Assembly: GCA_910585815.1 (NCBI GenBank)
Contig: CAJUFJ010000020.1
Span: 1-56,661, forward strand
From: an uncultured Oscillospiraceae bacterium
Lineage (GTDB): Bacteria; Bacillota; Clostridia; Oscillospirales; Oscillospiraceae
Direction of reading: 5' to 3'
DNA length: 56,661 nt
The notes below the pieces were generated by a model. It saw only the letters and a program-made list of their open reading frames with translations, did no database searches and had not been told where the DNA came from. The position numbers and the translations under genes were made by a program. Position 1 is the stretch's first letter, and each line of letters opens with the position of its first letter. Positions 22,897 through 29,884 of this stretch are shown here, one piece after another.

Positions 22897-23113
22897 ACGA
22901 GACAGCAGAAGCATAAAGGCAGGACGTGAGAGGTTGCCCCCTCCCACGCCCCTATGCAGGAGAGCGCGTTAAGCCCAAGTCCCACACAGCAGAAATTATC
23001 TGCGCCCAAAGTCCATTATAACGATTTCCCCGGCAATAATCAATGGGGAAATCAGGCGGACGTGTGCGTAGCTTCGGCGGTGTAGGGCTTTATACCCCTG
23101 CGCCGCTTTTGTT
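22897..23113 (+). ncRNA. structured leader or small RNA with terminator, unidentified
   Basis: Readable helices are GCATA..TATGC enclosing a CGTGAGAGG/CCTCCCACG stem (about 22910-22956), GCAGA/TCTGC (near 23000), GATTTCCCC/GGGGAAATC (about 23021-23053) and a final GCGGTGTAGGG/CCCTGCGCCGC hairpin (23077-23087, 23096-23106) followed by TTTTGTTG. A second helix, GTCTTGATGG/CCATTAAGAC, encloses a GC hairpin at about 23113-23176. No match to FMN, TPP, SAM, c-di-GMP-I, cobalamin or T-box cores was recognised by eye. It could be a riboswitch-like leader or a stand-alone RNA. Confidence 0.5.
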
Positions 23114-23216
23114 GTCTTGATGGGAACGCCTGCGGGGGCCGGGAGATCCCGCCCCTAAGGGCTGAACCATTAAGACAGGGGGAGAAAACCCCTATTAAAA
23201 ACAGAGGAGCGATACT

Positions 23217-24254
23217 ATGAGTAAAAAATTGTTATCCCTCGCGCTGGCCCTGGTGATGTGCCTGGGCCTGACTGTCCCCGCGTTTGCAGCAGGAGAACCT
23301 GGCTCCACCACAATCCAAGATGATGGCGGCTTCAGCTATACTTTATCCAAACCACTCGTGGGCACCCGTGTTGATGACCAACAAGGCGTAACTTACTATC
23401 AAATCCCGGAAGGCACCATCATCTCACCTGTAGTCCCCGAAGGAACCGTAAAAGAAGATGTAGAAGAAGAAGGGTATTATACAGGTGGCCGTCTTGTCTA
23501 CAAACTGCCCAATGGTGGAGGTGTTGCGGCGTATGTTGTGGGCACCGTTTTTGATAGTATTTACGGTGGTTACGATGCTCAGTGGTTTGGCGACCTGGAG
23601 GGTATGTCTACCCTTGATTTCCTTGATGACGCTAAAGCCACTCCCACTCAGCCCTTGCCCGCTACTCCGCCTTTCGAGGGAGACAGAGGATATTGTTTAA
23701 GCCGTGGTTTTCGCGAAGACGACAACTCTTTCGGTGGTTTCGATCGCTATACCTATCTCTGGTTTGAGATAGTACCGGATAACGGGGGGACCACAACCAC
23801 CCCCACCCAGCCCACTCAGCCCGCCGGAACCACCGCCTCCCCCACCAATGACAAGCTGGAGGTAAACGGCGCGGCGGCCGACCCCACGGTGTATAAGATC
23901 GGTGACAGCAACTATTTCAAAATCCGCGACGTGGCCGCCCTGCTGAGCGGCACAGAAAGGCAGTTCGCCGTGGGCTACGACGGCGAGAAGAACGCCGTAA
24001 CCGCCACCACCGGCCAGGGGTATGACAAGCAGTCCGGCGACCTGGCAGGCGCCGCCGCCGGCGGCAGCCAGACCGCCGACCCCAGCAACGACGCCATCTA
24101 TGTCAACGGCGAGAAGATTACCGCCGAGGTGTATAAGATCAACGGCTCCAACTACTTCAAGCTCCGGGATTTGGGCAAGGCCCTGAACTTCTACGTGGGC
24201 TGGAGCGCAGAGCGCGGCATGTATATTGAGACCAGCAAGCCCTACAGCGAATAA
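23217..24254 (+). CDS. secreted stalk-domain protein
   Basis: This 345-residue protein has a signal peptide (MSKKLLSLALALVMCLGLTV, cleavage after AFAA about residue 25), a unique N-terminal domain (about 30-190), a Pro/Thr-rich linker (about 190-210), and two C-terminal stalk-domain units with the NYFKIRD and NYFKLRDLGKAL motifs near 242 and 315. Such units (copper-amine-oxidase N-terminal-like) occur in many clostridial surface proteins; they are structural and do not imply oxidase activity. The gene has its own promoter with an unusually long structured leader and ends at a terminator. Confidence 0.82.
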   Translation: MSKKLLSLALALVMCLGLTVPAFAAGEPGSTTIQDDGGFSYTLSKPLVGTRVDDQQGVTYYQIPEGTIISPVVPEGTVKEDVEEEGYYTGGRLVYKLPNGGGVAAYVVGTVFDSIYGGYDAQWFGDLEGMSTLDFLDDAKATPTQPLPATPPFEGDRGYCLSRGFREDDNSFGGFDRYTYLWFEIVPDNGGTTTTPTQPTQPAGTTASPTNDKLEVNGAAADPTVYKIGDSNYFKIRDVAALLSGTERQFAVGYDGEKNAVTATTGQGYDKQSGDLAGAAAGGSQTADPSNDAIYVNGEKITAEVYKINGSNYFKLRDLGKALNFYVGWSAERGMYIETSKPYSE

Positions 24255-24264
24255 ATAAACCGCG

Positions 24265-24298
24265 CGGCGGGTGACCGAACAGGTCGCCCGCCGTTTTT
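24265..24298 (+). terminator. terminator of the stalk-domain gene
   Basis: CGGCGGGTGACC (24265-24276) pairs with GGTCGCCCGCCG (24282-24293) and five T follow. Confidence 0.85.
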
Positions 24299-24338
24299 AC
24301 TTGCCGTATAAATGGCTCTGCCCTTGCCCAGCCCCTTA

Positions 24339-25121
24339 TTACGACGCAGCCGCTTTCAGATTCTTAATCCGGTAATTCTCCCCCGCCTGCTCGAACTCCA
24401 CCGCCACGTCGGCGTCGAAGTGGGCGGTGAGGGTGTCGCCGGACCAGTGGAAGGGGATTTTGCTCCACCGCAGGAAGGACTCCGCGAAGATTTTGTGGTC
24501 CAGGTAGAAGTGCTGGATGCACTGGCTCACGCTGTTGATGAAGGTAATGCCGTCCACCGGCCGGAACAGCTCCCCGGGGGCCTCGCACAGGGCCACGAAG
24601 GCGGCCCCCTGGTCCCCGCCGGTGGGACAGCGGTAGTAGCACCGGTCCTCTGCCAGAGCCCCGCACACCACCATGGAGAAGTTGTGTCCGTTAAAGGTGT
24701 CGTTCAGCTCGCACTGGGCGTACATCAGGGGCTCCAGCCCCCAGGCCTGACCGTAGGTCCGGGCGATGTGGGCCTGGCCCAGCAGGTTGTCCGGGAAACT
24801 GTTCACGTTCTCCCAGCCCCACAGCCAGGAGTTGGACACATAGGACTCACTGCCCAGGAACTGCACCCGGAACTCATATTTTCCCAGGGTGAGGGTGCCC
24901 TTCTCAAAGTCCACGTACCAATCGGGCTCGTCCTTCACCAGCTCGGCCAGCCGGTTCTGCACGGTGTACATCTTGCCCAGGCAGGCGGAGAACACCTGGT
25001 CCCAGTCGGACATGTCCAGGCCGTCAGGGAAGAAGGACGCCAGCGCCCCGGGCCCCGCCTGGGAGGCGGGCTCCTCCTTCGGCCCCTGCTTTTTGCCGAA
25101 TAAATTGCCAAACAATGCCAT
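24339..25121 (-). CDS. DUF6882-like hypothetical protein
   Basis: This 260-residue cytosolic protein (MALFGNLFGKKQGPKEEP...) resembles the DUF6882 family by its overall pattern: LGKYEFRVQFLGSES, a central Trp-rich SWLWGWEN segment followed by GQAHIARTYG, and TFNGHNFSMVVCG. The assignment is from recall and function is unknown. The ATG at 25121 follows GAGGAG; a GTG/ATG start six codons earlier lacks spacing. It is convergent with the stalk-domain gene and stands alone. Confidence 0.68.
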   Translation of the reverse strand: MALFGNLFGKKQGPKEEPASQAGPGALASFFPDGLDMSDWDQVFSACLGKMYTVQNRLAELVKDEPDWYVDFEKGTLTLGKYEFRVQFLGSESYVSNSWLWGWENVNSFPDNLLGQAHIARTYGQAWGLEPLMYAQCELNDTFNGHNFSMVVCGALAEDRCYYRCPTGGDQGAAFVALCEAPGELFRPVDGITFINSVSQCIQHFYLDHKIFAESFLRWSKIPFHWSGDTLTAHFDADVAVEFEQAGENYRIKNLKAAAS

Positions 25122-25188
25122 AGCGGTCGCTCCTCTCATTTTTTCAACAGTTTACCATACAATAATGACAATTGCAACCGCATGGTAC

Positions 25189-25440
25189 GTCATGCAGGGC
25201 AAGGGTTTTACCCTTGCCTGTCCCACCACGTCCAGGTACGCGCCAAAAGCCTTCCCCCTTTCAGGGGGAAGGTGGCACGGGCGAAGCCCGTGACGGATGA
25301 GGGTGCGGTGAGGTTAGCGCCCCTCATCGAAAAGAACTGCTTACCCGCCCCGCCCCCTCATCCGCCCCAGTGTGCGCACTGGGGCACCTTCCCCCCGGAG
25401 GGTGGAAGGCTTTTCCTGCGGGGGGCGGAGGGTTTTTGAT
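25189..25440 (-). repeat. palindromic repeat cluster (inverted REPIN-like copy plus GGCAAGGG hairpin)
   Basis: A GGGCAAGGGTTTTACCCTTGCC-type hairpin (about 25196-25219) is followed by the inverted copy of the CCTTCC/GATGAGGG repeat (about 25244-25434), which ends in CCCCAGTGTGCGCACTGGGG and CCTTCC units. It fills most of the space between divergent genes. Confidence 0.75.
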
Positions 25441-25501
25441 AATCTGCGGGGCCGCACAGCCTCCCCCCCACAAAAATCTGCGGAAAGCACCTTCTCCGGG
25501 C

Positions 25502-25530
25502 TTGCCCCGCTCCTGGATTTGTGGTATGAT
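25502..25530 (+). promoter_or_regulatory. promoter of the foldase lipoprotein gene
   Basis: TTGCCC (25502-25507) and TATGAT (25525-25530) are spaced by 17 bases, 43 bases before the start codon. Confidence 0.65.
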
Positions 25531-25572
25531 AGGGGCTGTTCACGATTTTCCGGCAAAGAAAGGAAGCATTTT

Positions 25573-26754
25573 ATGAAAAACAGGAAACGTCTTGTGGCTT
25601 TTGCCCTTGTTCTGTCCCTCACCGCCCTGAGCGGCTGCGGTCCGAAGCCCTCCGGCTCTGCCGGCTCCGGTTCTGCCTCCGGTTCGGGCTCGGGCAGCTC
25701 CGACTCCATCACCCCCATGGACCTCTCTAAGGTCACCGACCCCGCGCTGGCCGTCGCCGGTGTGGCGGGGGAGGAGGTGCTGGTCAAGCTGGGCACGGCG
25801 GAGATTACCGCCAACGACTACCTCTACTGGCTCCAGCGGAGCATCAGCGACTACCTGGAGCCCTTCGGCGGCCAGATGACCACCCTCCCCTGGGACACTG
25901 AGATGTCCGACGGCCTCACCTTCGGCCAGTATATGCTGGACAACGCCCTGGACGCCGCCGCCCTCCACTGCATGCTGCGGGAGCTGGCCCGGCAGGAGAA
26001 CCTCACCCCCGACCCCGAGGTGGCCACCCAGGTGGATAAGCAGTACGCCGACATGGTGGTCCAGGCGGGCAGCGACGAGAGCCGGGTCATTCACACCCTC
26101 TGGACCCAGATGCTCTCCCGGGAGCTGCTTACCACCCTCAACGAGAACACCGAGCTGTTCGACCAGCTGGCTGAGCTGTACTACGGCGAGAACAGCGGCC
26201 ACTACCCCACCGACGCCGAGGTGAACGCCTATCTGGACGAGGTCGGCCGGTACAAGGCCAAGCACATCCTGCTGGCCACCATCGACCTGGACACCCGGGA
26301 GCCCCTGGACGAGGCCACCGTCGCCCAGAAGAAGGCCCAGGCGGAGGATTTTCTGGCCCAGCTCCGGGCGGCCGAGGACCCCATCGCCCTGTTTGACGAC
26401 CTGATGAACGAGCACAGCGAGGACAGCGGCCTGGCCACCAACCCCGACGGCTACACCACCGCCAAGGGCGAGATGGTGGCCCCCTTCGAGGAGGCCGCCC
26501 TGGCCCTGAAGGCCGGGGAGATCAGCGAGGTGGTAGAGAGCGATTTTGGCTACCACATCATCCTCCGCCTGCCCCTGGACCCCGACGACTTCCGGGACGA
26601 CTGTGTCGGCTCCCTGATGGAGAAGCGGATCGACCAGGAGATTGAGCGGCTGGGCCTGGAGAAGACCGCCGCCTTTGACAAACTGAACGTGGGCGATTTC
26701 TGGGACAAGCTGCAGTCCCTCCAGTACGCCGTCCAGATTGAAATGGCAAGCTGA
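25573..26754 (+). CDS. PrsA/SurA-like peptidyl-prolyl isomerase lipoprotein
   Basis: This 393-residue protein has a lipoprotein signal (MKNRKRLVAFALVLSLTALS, then GCGP; lipidated Cys at 22), a Gly/Ser linker (about 27-45), a SurA/PrsA-type N-terminal helical region with two helical segments (about 70-220), and a parvulin-type PpiC domain (about 225-340: KAKHILLA, a disordered loop, GYTTAKGEMVAPFEEAALAL and GYHIILRL). Such proteins fold exported proteins outside the membrane. It has its own promoter and terminator, so it is monocistronic. Confidence 0.88.
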   Translation: MKNRKRLVAFALVLSLTALSGCGPKPSGSAGSGSASGSGSGSSDSITPMDLSKVTDPALAVAGVAGEEVLVKLGTAEITANDYLYWLQRSISDYLEPFGGQMTTLPWDTEMSDGLTFGQYMLDNALDAAALHCMLRELARQENLTPDPEVATQVDKQYADMVVQAGSDESRVIHTLWTQMLSRELLTTLNENTELFDQLAELYYGENSGHYPTDAEVNAYLDEVGRYKAKHILLATIDLDTREPLDEATVAQKKAQAEDFLAQLRAAEDPIALFDDLMNEHSEDSGLATNPDGYTTAKGEMVAPFEEAALALKAGEISEVVESDFGYHIILRLPLDPDDFRDDCVGSLMEKRIDQEIERLGLEKTAAFDKLNVGDFWDKLQSLQYAVQIEMAS

Positions 26755-26761
26755 GTCCCCA

Positions 26762-26788
26762 GGAGCGCCCGCCGGGCGCTCCTTTTTT
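26762..26788 (+). terminator. terminator of the foldase gene
   Basis: GGAGCGCCC and GGGCGCTCC arms with a three-base loop are followed by six T. Confidence 0.85.
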
Positions 26789-26862
26789 GGGAATTTTCCC
26801 GAATGTAAACTAAAGTTGGTTGCCGAATCGGGGAAAACGGGGTAAGATGGGTGTGCATCATC

Positions 26863-26892
26863 GTAGGGGCCGCCGCCCTCGGCGGCCCGTTG
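26863..26892 (+). repeat. GTAGGGGCCGCC..GGCGGCCC palindrome
   Basis: A short GGGCCGCC/GGCGGCCC palindrome with the same GTAGGGGC lead-in as the longer copies at 29154-29215 and 13524. Confidence 0.55.
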
Positions 26893-26938
26893 TCACCAAT
26901 TTTGCAGACTGTTATAACATAGCCAGGAGGTGTTCTCT

Positions 26939-27685
26939 ATGGACCTGAAAGAGAATTTGCAGCACTTTAGAAAGCGGCAGGGACTGTCTCAGATCGAGCT
27001 GGCGGAGGCGCTGGCGGTCTCCCGGCAGACCATTTCTAAGTGGGAAACGGGAGCCGCCCTGCCCTCGGCGGAAAATCTGGCGGCCCTGGGGCAGCTGTAC
27101 GGGGTGGCGGTGGACCAGCTGCTCCACGGCGGAGAGGCGGAGCCCGTCCCTGTCCCGCCGGAGCAGTCCCCGGCCCTCCCCCCGCCGGAGGCCGCCCCCT
27201 CCCCCCGGCGGTCTGTTTGGGGAATGGTGGGGGCGGTGCTCCTCTTTGACCTGCTGATGTTCCTGCTGCAATTTTACCTTTTCAATCTCAACATGACATC
27301 CGAAGCCCTCTGCCAGCTGCTCCGTTTGACAGGCTGCTGCCTGATGGGTCTGGCCTTCGCCTGGCTGGACCGCGCCCGGCCGGTCAACCGGCGGACCTCC
27401 TTGGTGCTGGGCGGGGCGGCCCTGCTGCTGGGGCTGTATGCGTTGCTGATGCCGGTTCCCCTCCTCTGGCGTCTGTACGACCGCGTGGCCTGGATCGGCA
27501 CCTCTCTGGACACAATGATGGCTGCGGGCCGTCCCGCCAATCCGGTCTTCTTTTTCCTGGGCTGGACCCTGGCCGACCAATGCGCCTTCTCCTCCCACAT
27601 GCTTTTGCTCTCCCTGTTCCAGCTGGGACGGCTCCTGTTTTCCCGAAAAGCCGCCCCCCGGCCCCAAGCCGCCCACCCCATCTAA
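26939..27685 (+). CDS. XRE-family regulator fused to membrane domain
   Basis: This 248-residue protein has an N-terminal Cro/C1 helix-turn-helix (about residues 4-58: LKENLQHFRKRQGLSQIELA, then LAVSRQTISKWETG and LYGVAVDQLL), a Pro-rich linker (about 65-90), and a C-terminal membrane region with about four hydrophobic segments (94-116, 127-147, 160-180, 195-235). HTH-plus-membrane proteins of this type are common in clostridia and are thought to respond to membrane or envelope signals; the ligand is unknown. AGGAGG precedes the ATG at 26939. A GGAGCGCCC/GGGCGCTCC hairpin follows the stop but lacks a T run. Confidence 0.82.
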   Translation: MDLKENLQHFRKRQGLSQIELAEALAVSRQTISKWETGAALPSAENLAALGQLYGVAVDQLLHGGEAEPVPVPPEQSPALPPPEAAPSPRRSVWGMVGAVLLFDLLMFLLQFYLFNLNMTSEALCQLLRLTGCCLMGLAFAWLDRARPVNRRTSLVLGGAALLLGLYALLMPVPLLWRLYDRVAWIGTSLDTMMAAGRPANPVFFFLGWTLADQCAFSSHMLLLSLFQLGRLLFSRKAAPRPQAAHPI

Positions 27686-27764
27686 CGAAGCAGGAGCGCC
27701 CCACCCGGGCGCTCCTGTTCGCCTATTGTCCCCTTGTGGGGGAGGGATTCTGTTTTATCCCCTT

Positions 27765-27945
27765 ACGTAGATAGGCAAGGGTAGAGCCCTTGCCCTACAG
27801 AATGTACCCGCCAGTATTTCCTGAGGCGTTCTAACCCTATAAAGCGGGCGAGTGCCTGTGTCCACCGCCCTTGCATCATTTAAGGTAACCGAGCGTAAAC
27901 CGAACCCCTGGGAGAGATAGCAGCTCTCCCAGGGGTTCAATTTTT
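27765..27945 (+). other. gene-free stretch with GGCAAGGG repeat and an orphan terminator
   Basis: The 338 bases between the XRE-membrane gene and the next gene hold a GGCAAGGGTAGAGCCCTTGCC hairpin repeat (about 27773-27798) and a perfect 15-bp hairpin (27902-27916 with 27924-27938) followed by AATTTTT, an intrinsic terminator with no obvious gene in front of it. Downstream a minus-strand promoter-like pair (TTGCAA, 18 bases, TATAAT; 27986-28015) points into it. No coding sequence was recognised. Confidence 0.5.
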
Positions 27946-28023
27946 GGTGAAGACAACAATGTTGGTAGACTTGTTGGTCGAGGTTATTATATCACAAGCG
28001 ATCCTATCTTTGCAAGAGTAATT

Positions 28024-28215
28024 TTATATTTTTTCCTTCCCGCCGCCGGGGAACAGCTGAAAAATCTTTCCCACGTTGGGCGGGTCGCCTCCTGCGGCCA
28101 CCCAGCCGGCGGCAAAGGCCCGCCGGGCCATGGAAAACAGGTAATTTTCCGCCTCGTCATACTCGGGAGCTTCTAAAAACTGTGAAAAGGCATCTTCAAA
28201 GTCGTTACTGTACAT
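28024..28215 (-). CDS. small acidic hypothetical protein
   Basis: This 63-residue protein (MYSNDFEDAFSQFLEAPEYD...) is predicted helical with an acidic N-terminal half and a basic Gly-rich end. No family was recognised. It has a GGGGGAT site before the ATG and a good promoter upstream. It is divergent from the 51-residue ribbon-helix-helix gene, sharing the regulatory region, which suggests regulation by that protein. Confidence 0.6.
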   Translation of the reverse strand: MYSNDFEDAFSQFLEAPEYDEAENYLFSMARRAFAAGWVAAGGDPPNVGKIFQLFPGGGKEKI

Positions 28216-28242
28216 AATATATCCCCCATCCTCTTTAAGAAG

Positions 28243-28271
28243 ATTATAGAGGATAAAGTGCGATAAGTCAA
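28243..28271 (-). promoter_or_regulatory. promoter of the 63-residue gene
   Basis: On the minus strand TTGACT (28266-28271) and TATAAT (28243-28248) are separated by 17 bases. TCCTCT..AGAGGA half-sites flank the -10 and could bind the divergent ribbon-helix-helix protein. Confidence 0.75.
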
Positions 28272-28314
28272 GATTTGATAATGATTTAGAGTATAGTATA
28301 CGTGGGTGAGATGT

Positions 28315-28470
28315 ATGAAGCCATTAAAAGGAAAAATAAGCTTGACTATAGATGATCCAGTGTTGGAGGCAATTAAGCAACTGGCCGAGGAGAATGATCG
28401 CTCAGTTTCCAGCTATATCAACCTGGTCCTCCGGGAGCACTTAAAGCAGTTGGAGCGGAAAAAAGGCTGA
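28315..28470 (+). CDS. Arc/CopG-type ribbon-helix-helix protein
   Basis: This 51-residue protein is a minimal ribbon-helix-helix: a beta strand GKISLTIDD (residues 6-14), helix 1 PVLEAIKQLAEEND, and helix 2 SVSSYINLVLREHLKQLERK. Such proteins bind DNA as dimers through the strand; many are antitoxins or small autoregulators. GGTGAG lies just before the ATG. The divergent 63-residue gene may be its target or partner. The T-box promoter begins 18 bases after its stop. Confidence 0.72.
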   Translation: MKPLKGKISLTIDDPVLEAIKQLAEENDRSVSSYINLVLREHLKQLERKKG

Positions 28471-28487
28471 AAACCGCTAAAATCCCC

Positions 28488-28516
28488 TTGACAGAGGGGG
28501 AGAACTGGCATACAAT
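28488..28516 (+). promoter_or_regulatory. promoter of the glycine T-box transcript
   Basis: Perfect TTGACA (28488-28493) and TACAAT (28511-28516) are separated by 17 bases and start transcription about ten bases before T-box stem I. Confidence 0.85.
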
Positions 28517-28535
28517 AAGAAGTCACAAAGCCTTG

Positions 28536-28751
28536 ACAGGGAACAGTACCTCACAGCGGGGTTTTAGAGAGAGGATGGCCGGTGCAAATCCTCCGAAGCT
28601 GTGGCGGGAAGGCGCCCTGGAGCGCGGGGAGGAAATGCCCCGCCGGTCCCCACCGTTACCGGGTCCGAGTGCGCGTCAGCCAGACGCGAATTCAGGTGGA
28701 ACCACGGACAGTTTTTGTTCGCCCTGAGCCGAAAGGCTCGGGGCGTTTTTT
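28536..28751 (+). promoter_or_regulatory. T-box riboswitch, glycine (GGC) specifier
   Basis: T-box leaders sense uncharged tRNA. Seen here: basal helix CAGGG/CCCTG, AGTA on the 5' side and GAA followed by GGC (28611-28613) on the 3' side of the specifier loop, upper helix CACAGC/GCTGTG, the AGAGAG and GGTG landmarks of stem I, the T-box sequence AGGTGGAACCACGG (28694-28707), and a terminator CGCCCTGAGCC/GGCTCGGGGCG with six T (28720-28751). GGC fits tRNA-Gly, and glycyl-tRNA synthetase lies 1.1 kb downstream, but three other genes come first. Confidence 0.9.
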
Positions 28752-28770
28752 GTTCAAAGGGGGTGTTTGA

Positions 28771-29154
28771 ATGACAGAACAGCACAGGGAACAGGCCATT
28801 GAGGTAGTAACAAACATCTGCCATGTCCTCCACGAGAAGCGGTATGAGGACCTGCCCTCCTGCGTGGACAAGATGGAGTGGGACGACACAGAGGTAATCA
28901 GGGAGTGCATTCAGGGCACGCTGGAGATGAACGACTTTGACGTGTTCGACGAGTACGGCGTCCCCTGCAATTTCAAGCCGCAGTATGAGTACCACCACGA
29001 GGTGATATTTTTCGAGTACAAGGACGGCAGCGGCTTTGCCGTGGACTATGATCTGACCTCCGGCGGCGAGTTGGTTTATCTGACGTTACAGCTTGAGTTC
29101 TTGTACGAAAACGGCGGGCTGAAATCTATTTTCCGCACCATCGACCCCCAGTAG
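28771..29154 (+). CDS. hypothetical protein under T-box control
   Basis: This 127-residue acidic protein (MTEQHREQAIEVVTNICHVL...) has a helical N-terminal half and a beta-rich C-terminal half (YEYHHEVIFFEYKDGSGFAV, then GGELVYLTLQLEFLYENGG). It resembles small uncharacterised DUF7668-like or immunity-type proteins, but I cannot place it with certainty. It begins 19 bases after the T-box terminator with GGGGGTG as ribosome binding site, so it is the first gene controlled by glycine tRNA charging. A direct link to glycine metabolism is not evident from the sequence. Confidence 0.7.
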   Translation: MTEQHREQAIEVVTNICHVLHEKRYEDLPSCVDKMEWDDTEVIRECIQGTLEMNDFDVFDEYGVPCNFKPQYEYHHEVIFFEYKDGSGFAVDYDLTSGGELVYLTLQLEFLYENGGLKSIFRTIDPQ

Positions 29155-29215
29155 GGGCGGCCTGTGGCCGCCCGTGGGGCATCGGAAAGGAAAACGGGCG
29201 GCCACAGGCCGCCCC
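29154..29215 (+). repeat. perfect 21-bp palindromic repeat between T-box gene and toxin-antitoxin pair
   Basis: Bases 29154-29174 and 29195-29215 are exact reverse complements (GGGGCGGCCTGTGGCCGCCC and its partner arm). There is no T run. It belongs to the TAGGGGCGGCC-type palindromes of this genome and separates the T-box gene from the downstream promoter. Confidence 0.8.
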
Positions 29216-29260
29216 CACACAGAATCGCGAAGAAATTTGCGCAATATGTAAAGAATTCAC

Positions 29261-29289
29261 TTTACACATTCGGCAAATTTGCGTATAAT
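29261..29289 (+). promoter_or_regulatory. promoter of the RelB/YoeB - glyS unit
   Basis: TTTACA (29261-29266), a 17-base spacer and perfect TATAAT (29284-29289). It gives the toxin-antitoxin pair, and by read-through glyS, a source of transcription independent of the T-box. Confidence 0.8.
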
Positions 29290-29319
29290 AAGGGTATCAG
29301 ACAAAGGAGGGATACTCAA

Positions 29320-29589
29320 ATGGCACAGACAAGCGTGAATTTTCGCATGGATGAACAGCTGAAAAAAAATGTGGAGGAAATCTGCCAGAAAATGGGCATG
29401 AGTCTTACTACCGCCCTGACTGTCTTTTGCCGGAAGGTGGAGCAGGAGCGGAAAATCCCCTTTGAAATCACCGCAGAGGCAACTGACCCCTTCTACAGCG
29501 AAAACAATATGCGCTATCTGAAGAAAAAAATGGAGGATTATAAGGCGGGCCGCCTAAATTTGGTTGAACACGACCTGATTGAGGAGTGA
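29320..29589 (+). CDS. type II antitoxin, RelB/DinJ family
   Basis: This 89-residue protein starts with the ribbon-helix-helix of RelB/DinJ antitoxins (SVNFRMDEQLKKNVEEICQK, then GMSLTTALTVFCRKV) and has a C-terminal toxin-binding region (residues 50-89) with YLKKKMEDYKAGR. It should bind the YoeB-like toxin and autorepress the promoter at 29261-29289. AAAGGAGG precedes the ATG. It lies between a T-box gene and glyS. Confidence 0.9.
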   Translation: MAQTSVNFRMDEQLKKNVEEICQKMGMSLTTALTVFCRKVEQERKIPFEITAEATDPFYSENNMRYLKKKMEDYKAGRLNLVEHDLIEE

Positions 29590-29597
29590 CAAAAGAC

Positions 29598-29864
29598 ATG
29601 CAGCTCAGGCGGATACAATGGGATTTTGACGCATGGGAGGAATATTGCGATTGGCAGCGCGTGAACAAAGCGGCCCTGAAAAAGATCAATCAGCTGATTC
29701 GGGATATCCTGCGGGATCCTTTCGATGGCCTCGGAAAACCAGAACCCTTGAAAGAGGATCTGAGCGGTTTTTGGAGCCGTCGCATTGATGAGGAAAACCG
29801 TCTCATCTATGCTGTGGAGCAGGATGCGGTTGTGCTTATCTCCTGCAAAGGACATTACGAGTAA
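29598..29864 (+). CDS. type II toxin, Txe/YoeB family
   Basis: This 88-residue protein matches YoeB/Txe mRNA interferases: IQWDFDAWEEYCDWQ at the N-terminus, KINQLIRDILRDPFDGLGKP, the LSGFWSRRIDEENRLIY segment containing the catalytic region, and a C-terminal ISCKGHYE matching the typical SCKGHY ending with catalytic His/Tyr. YoeB cleaves mRNA on the ribosome. ATG 29598 is chosen because GAGGAG lies about 11 bases upstream; a GTG at 29586 directly overlaps that site. It ends 20 bases before glyS, so the two are co-transcribed. Confidence 0.9.
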   Translation: MQLRRIQWDFDAWEEYCDWQRVNKAALKKINQLIRDILRDPFDGLGKPEPLKEDLSGFWSRRIDEENRLIYAVEQDAVVLISCKGHYE

Positions 29865-29884
29865 AAGAGGAAGAAGGAATTATT

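Noticed and set aside
22897..23216. c-di-GMP-I (GEMM) riboswitch before the stalk-domain gene
   Set aside because: The conserved GGGACGCAAAGCC-like core and tetraloop receptor are not present; left as an unidentified structured leader.
23217..24254. Copper amine oxidase enzyme
   Set aside because: Only small stalk-type repeats resembling the N-terminal domain are present; no catalytic domain or topaquinone motif.
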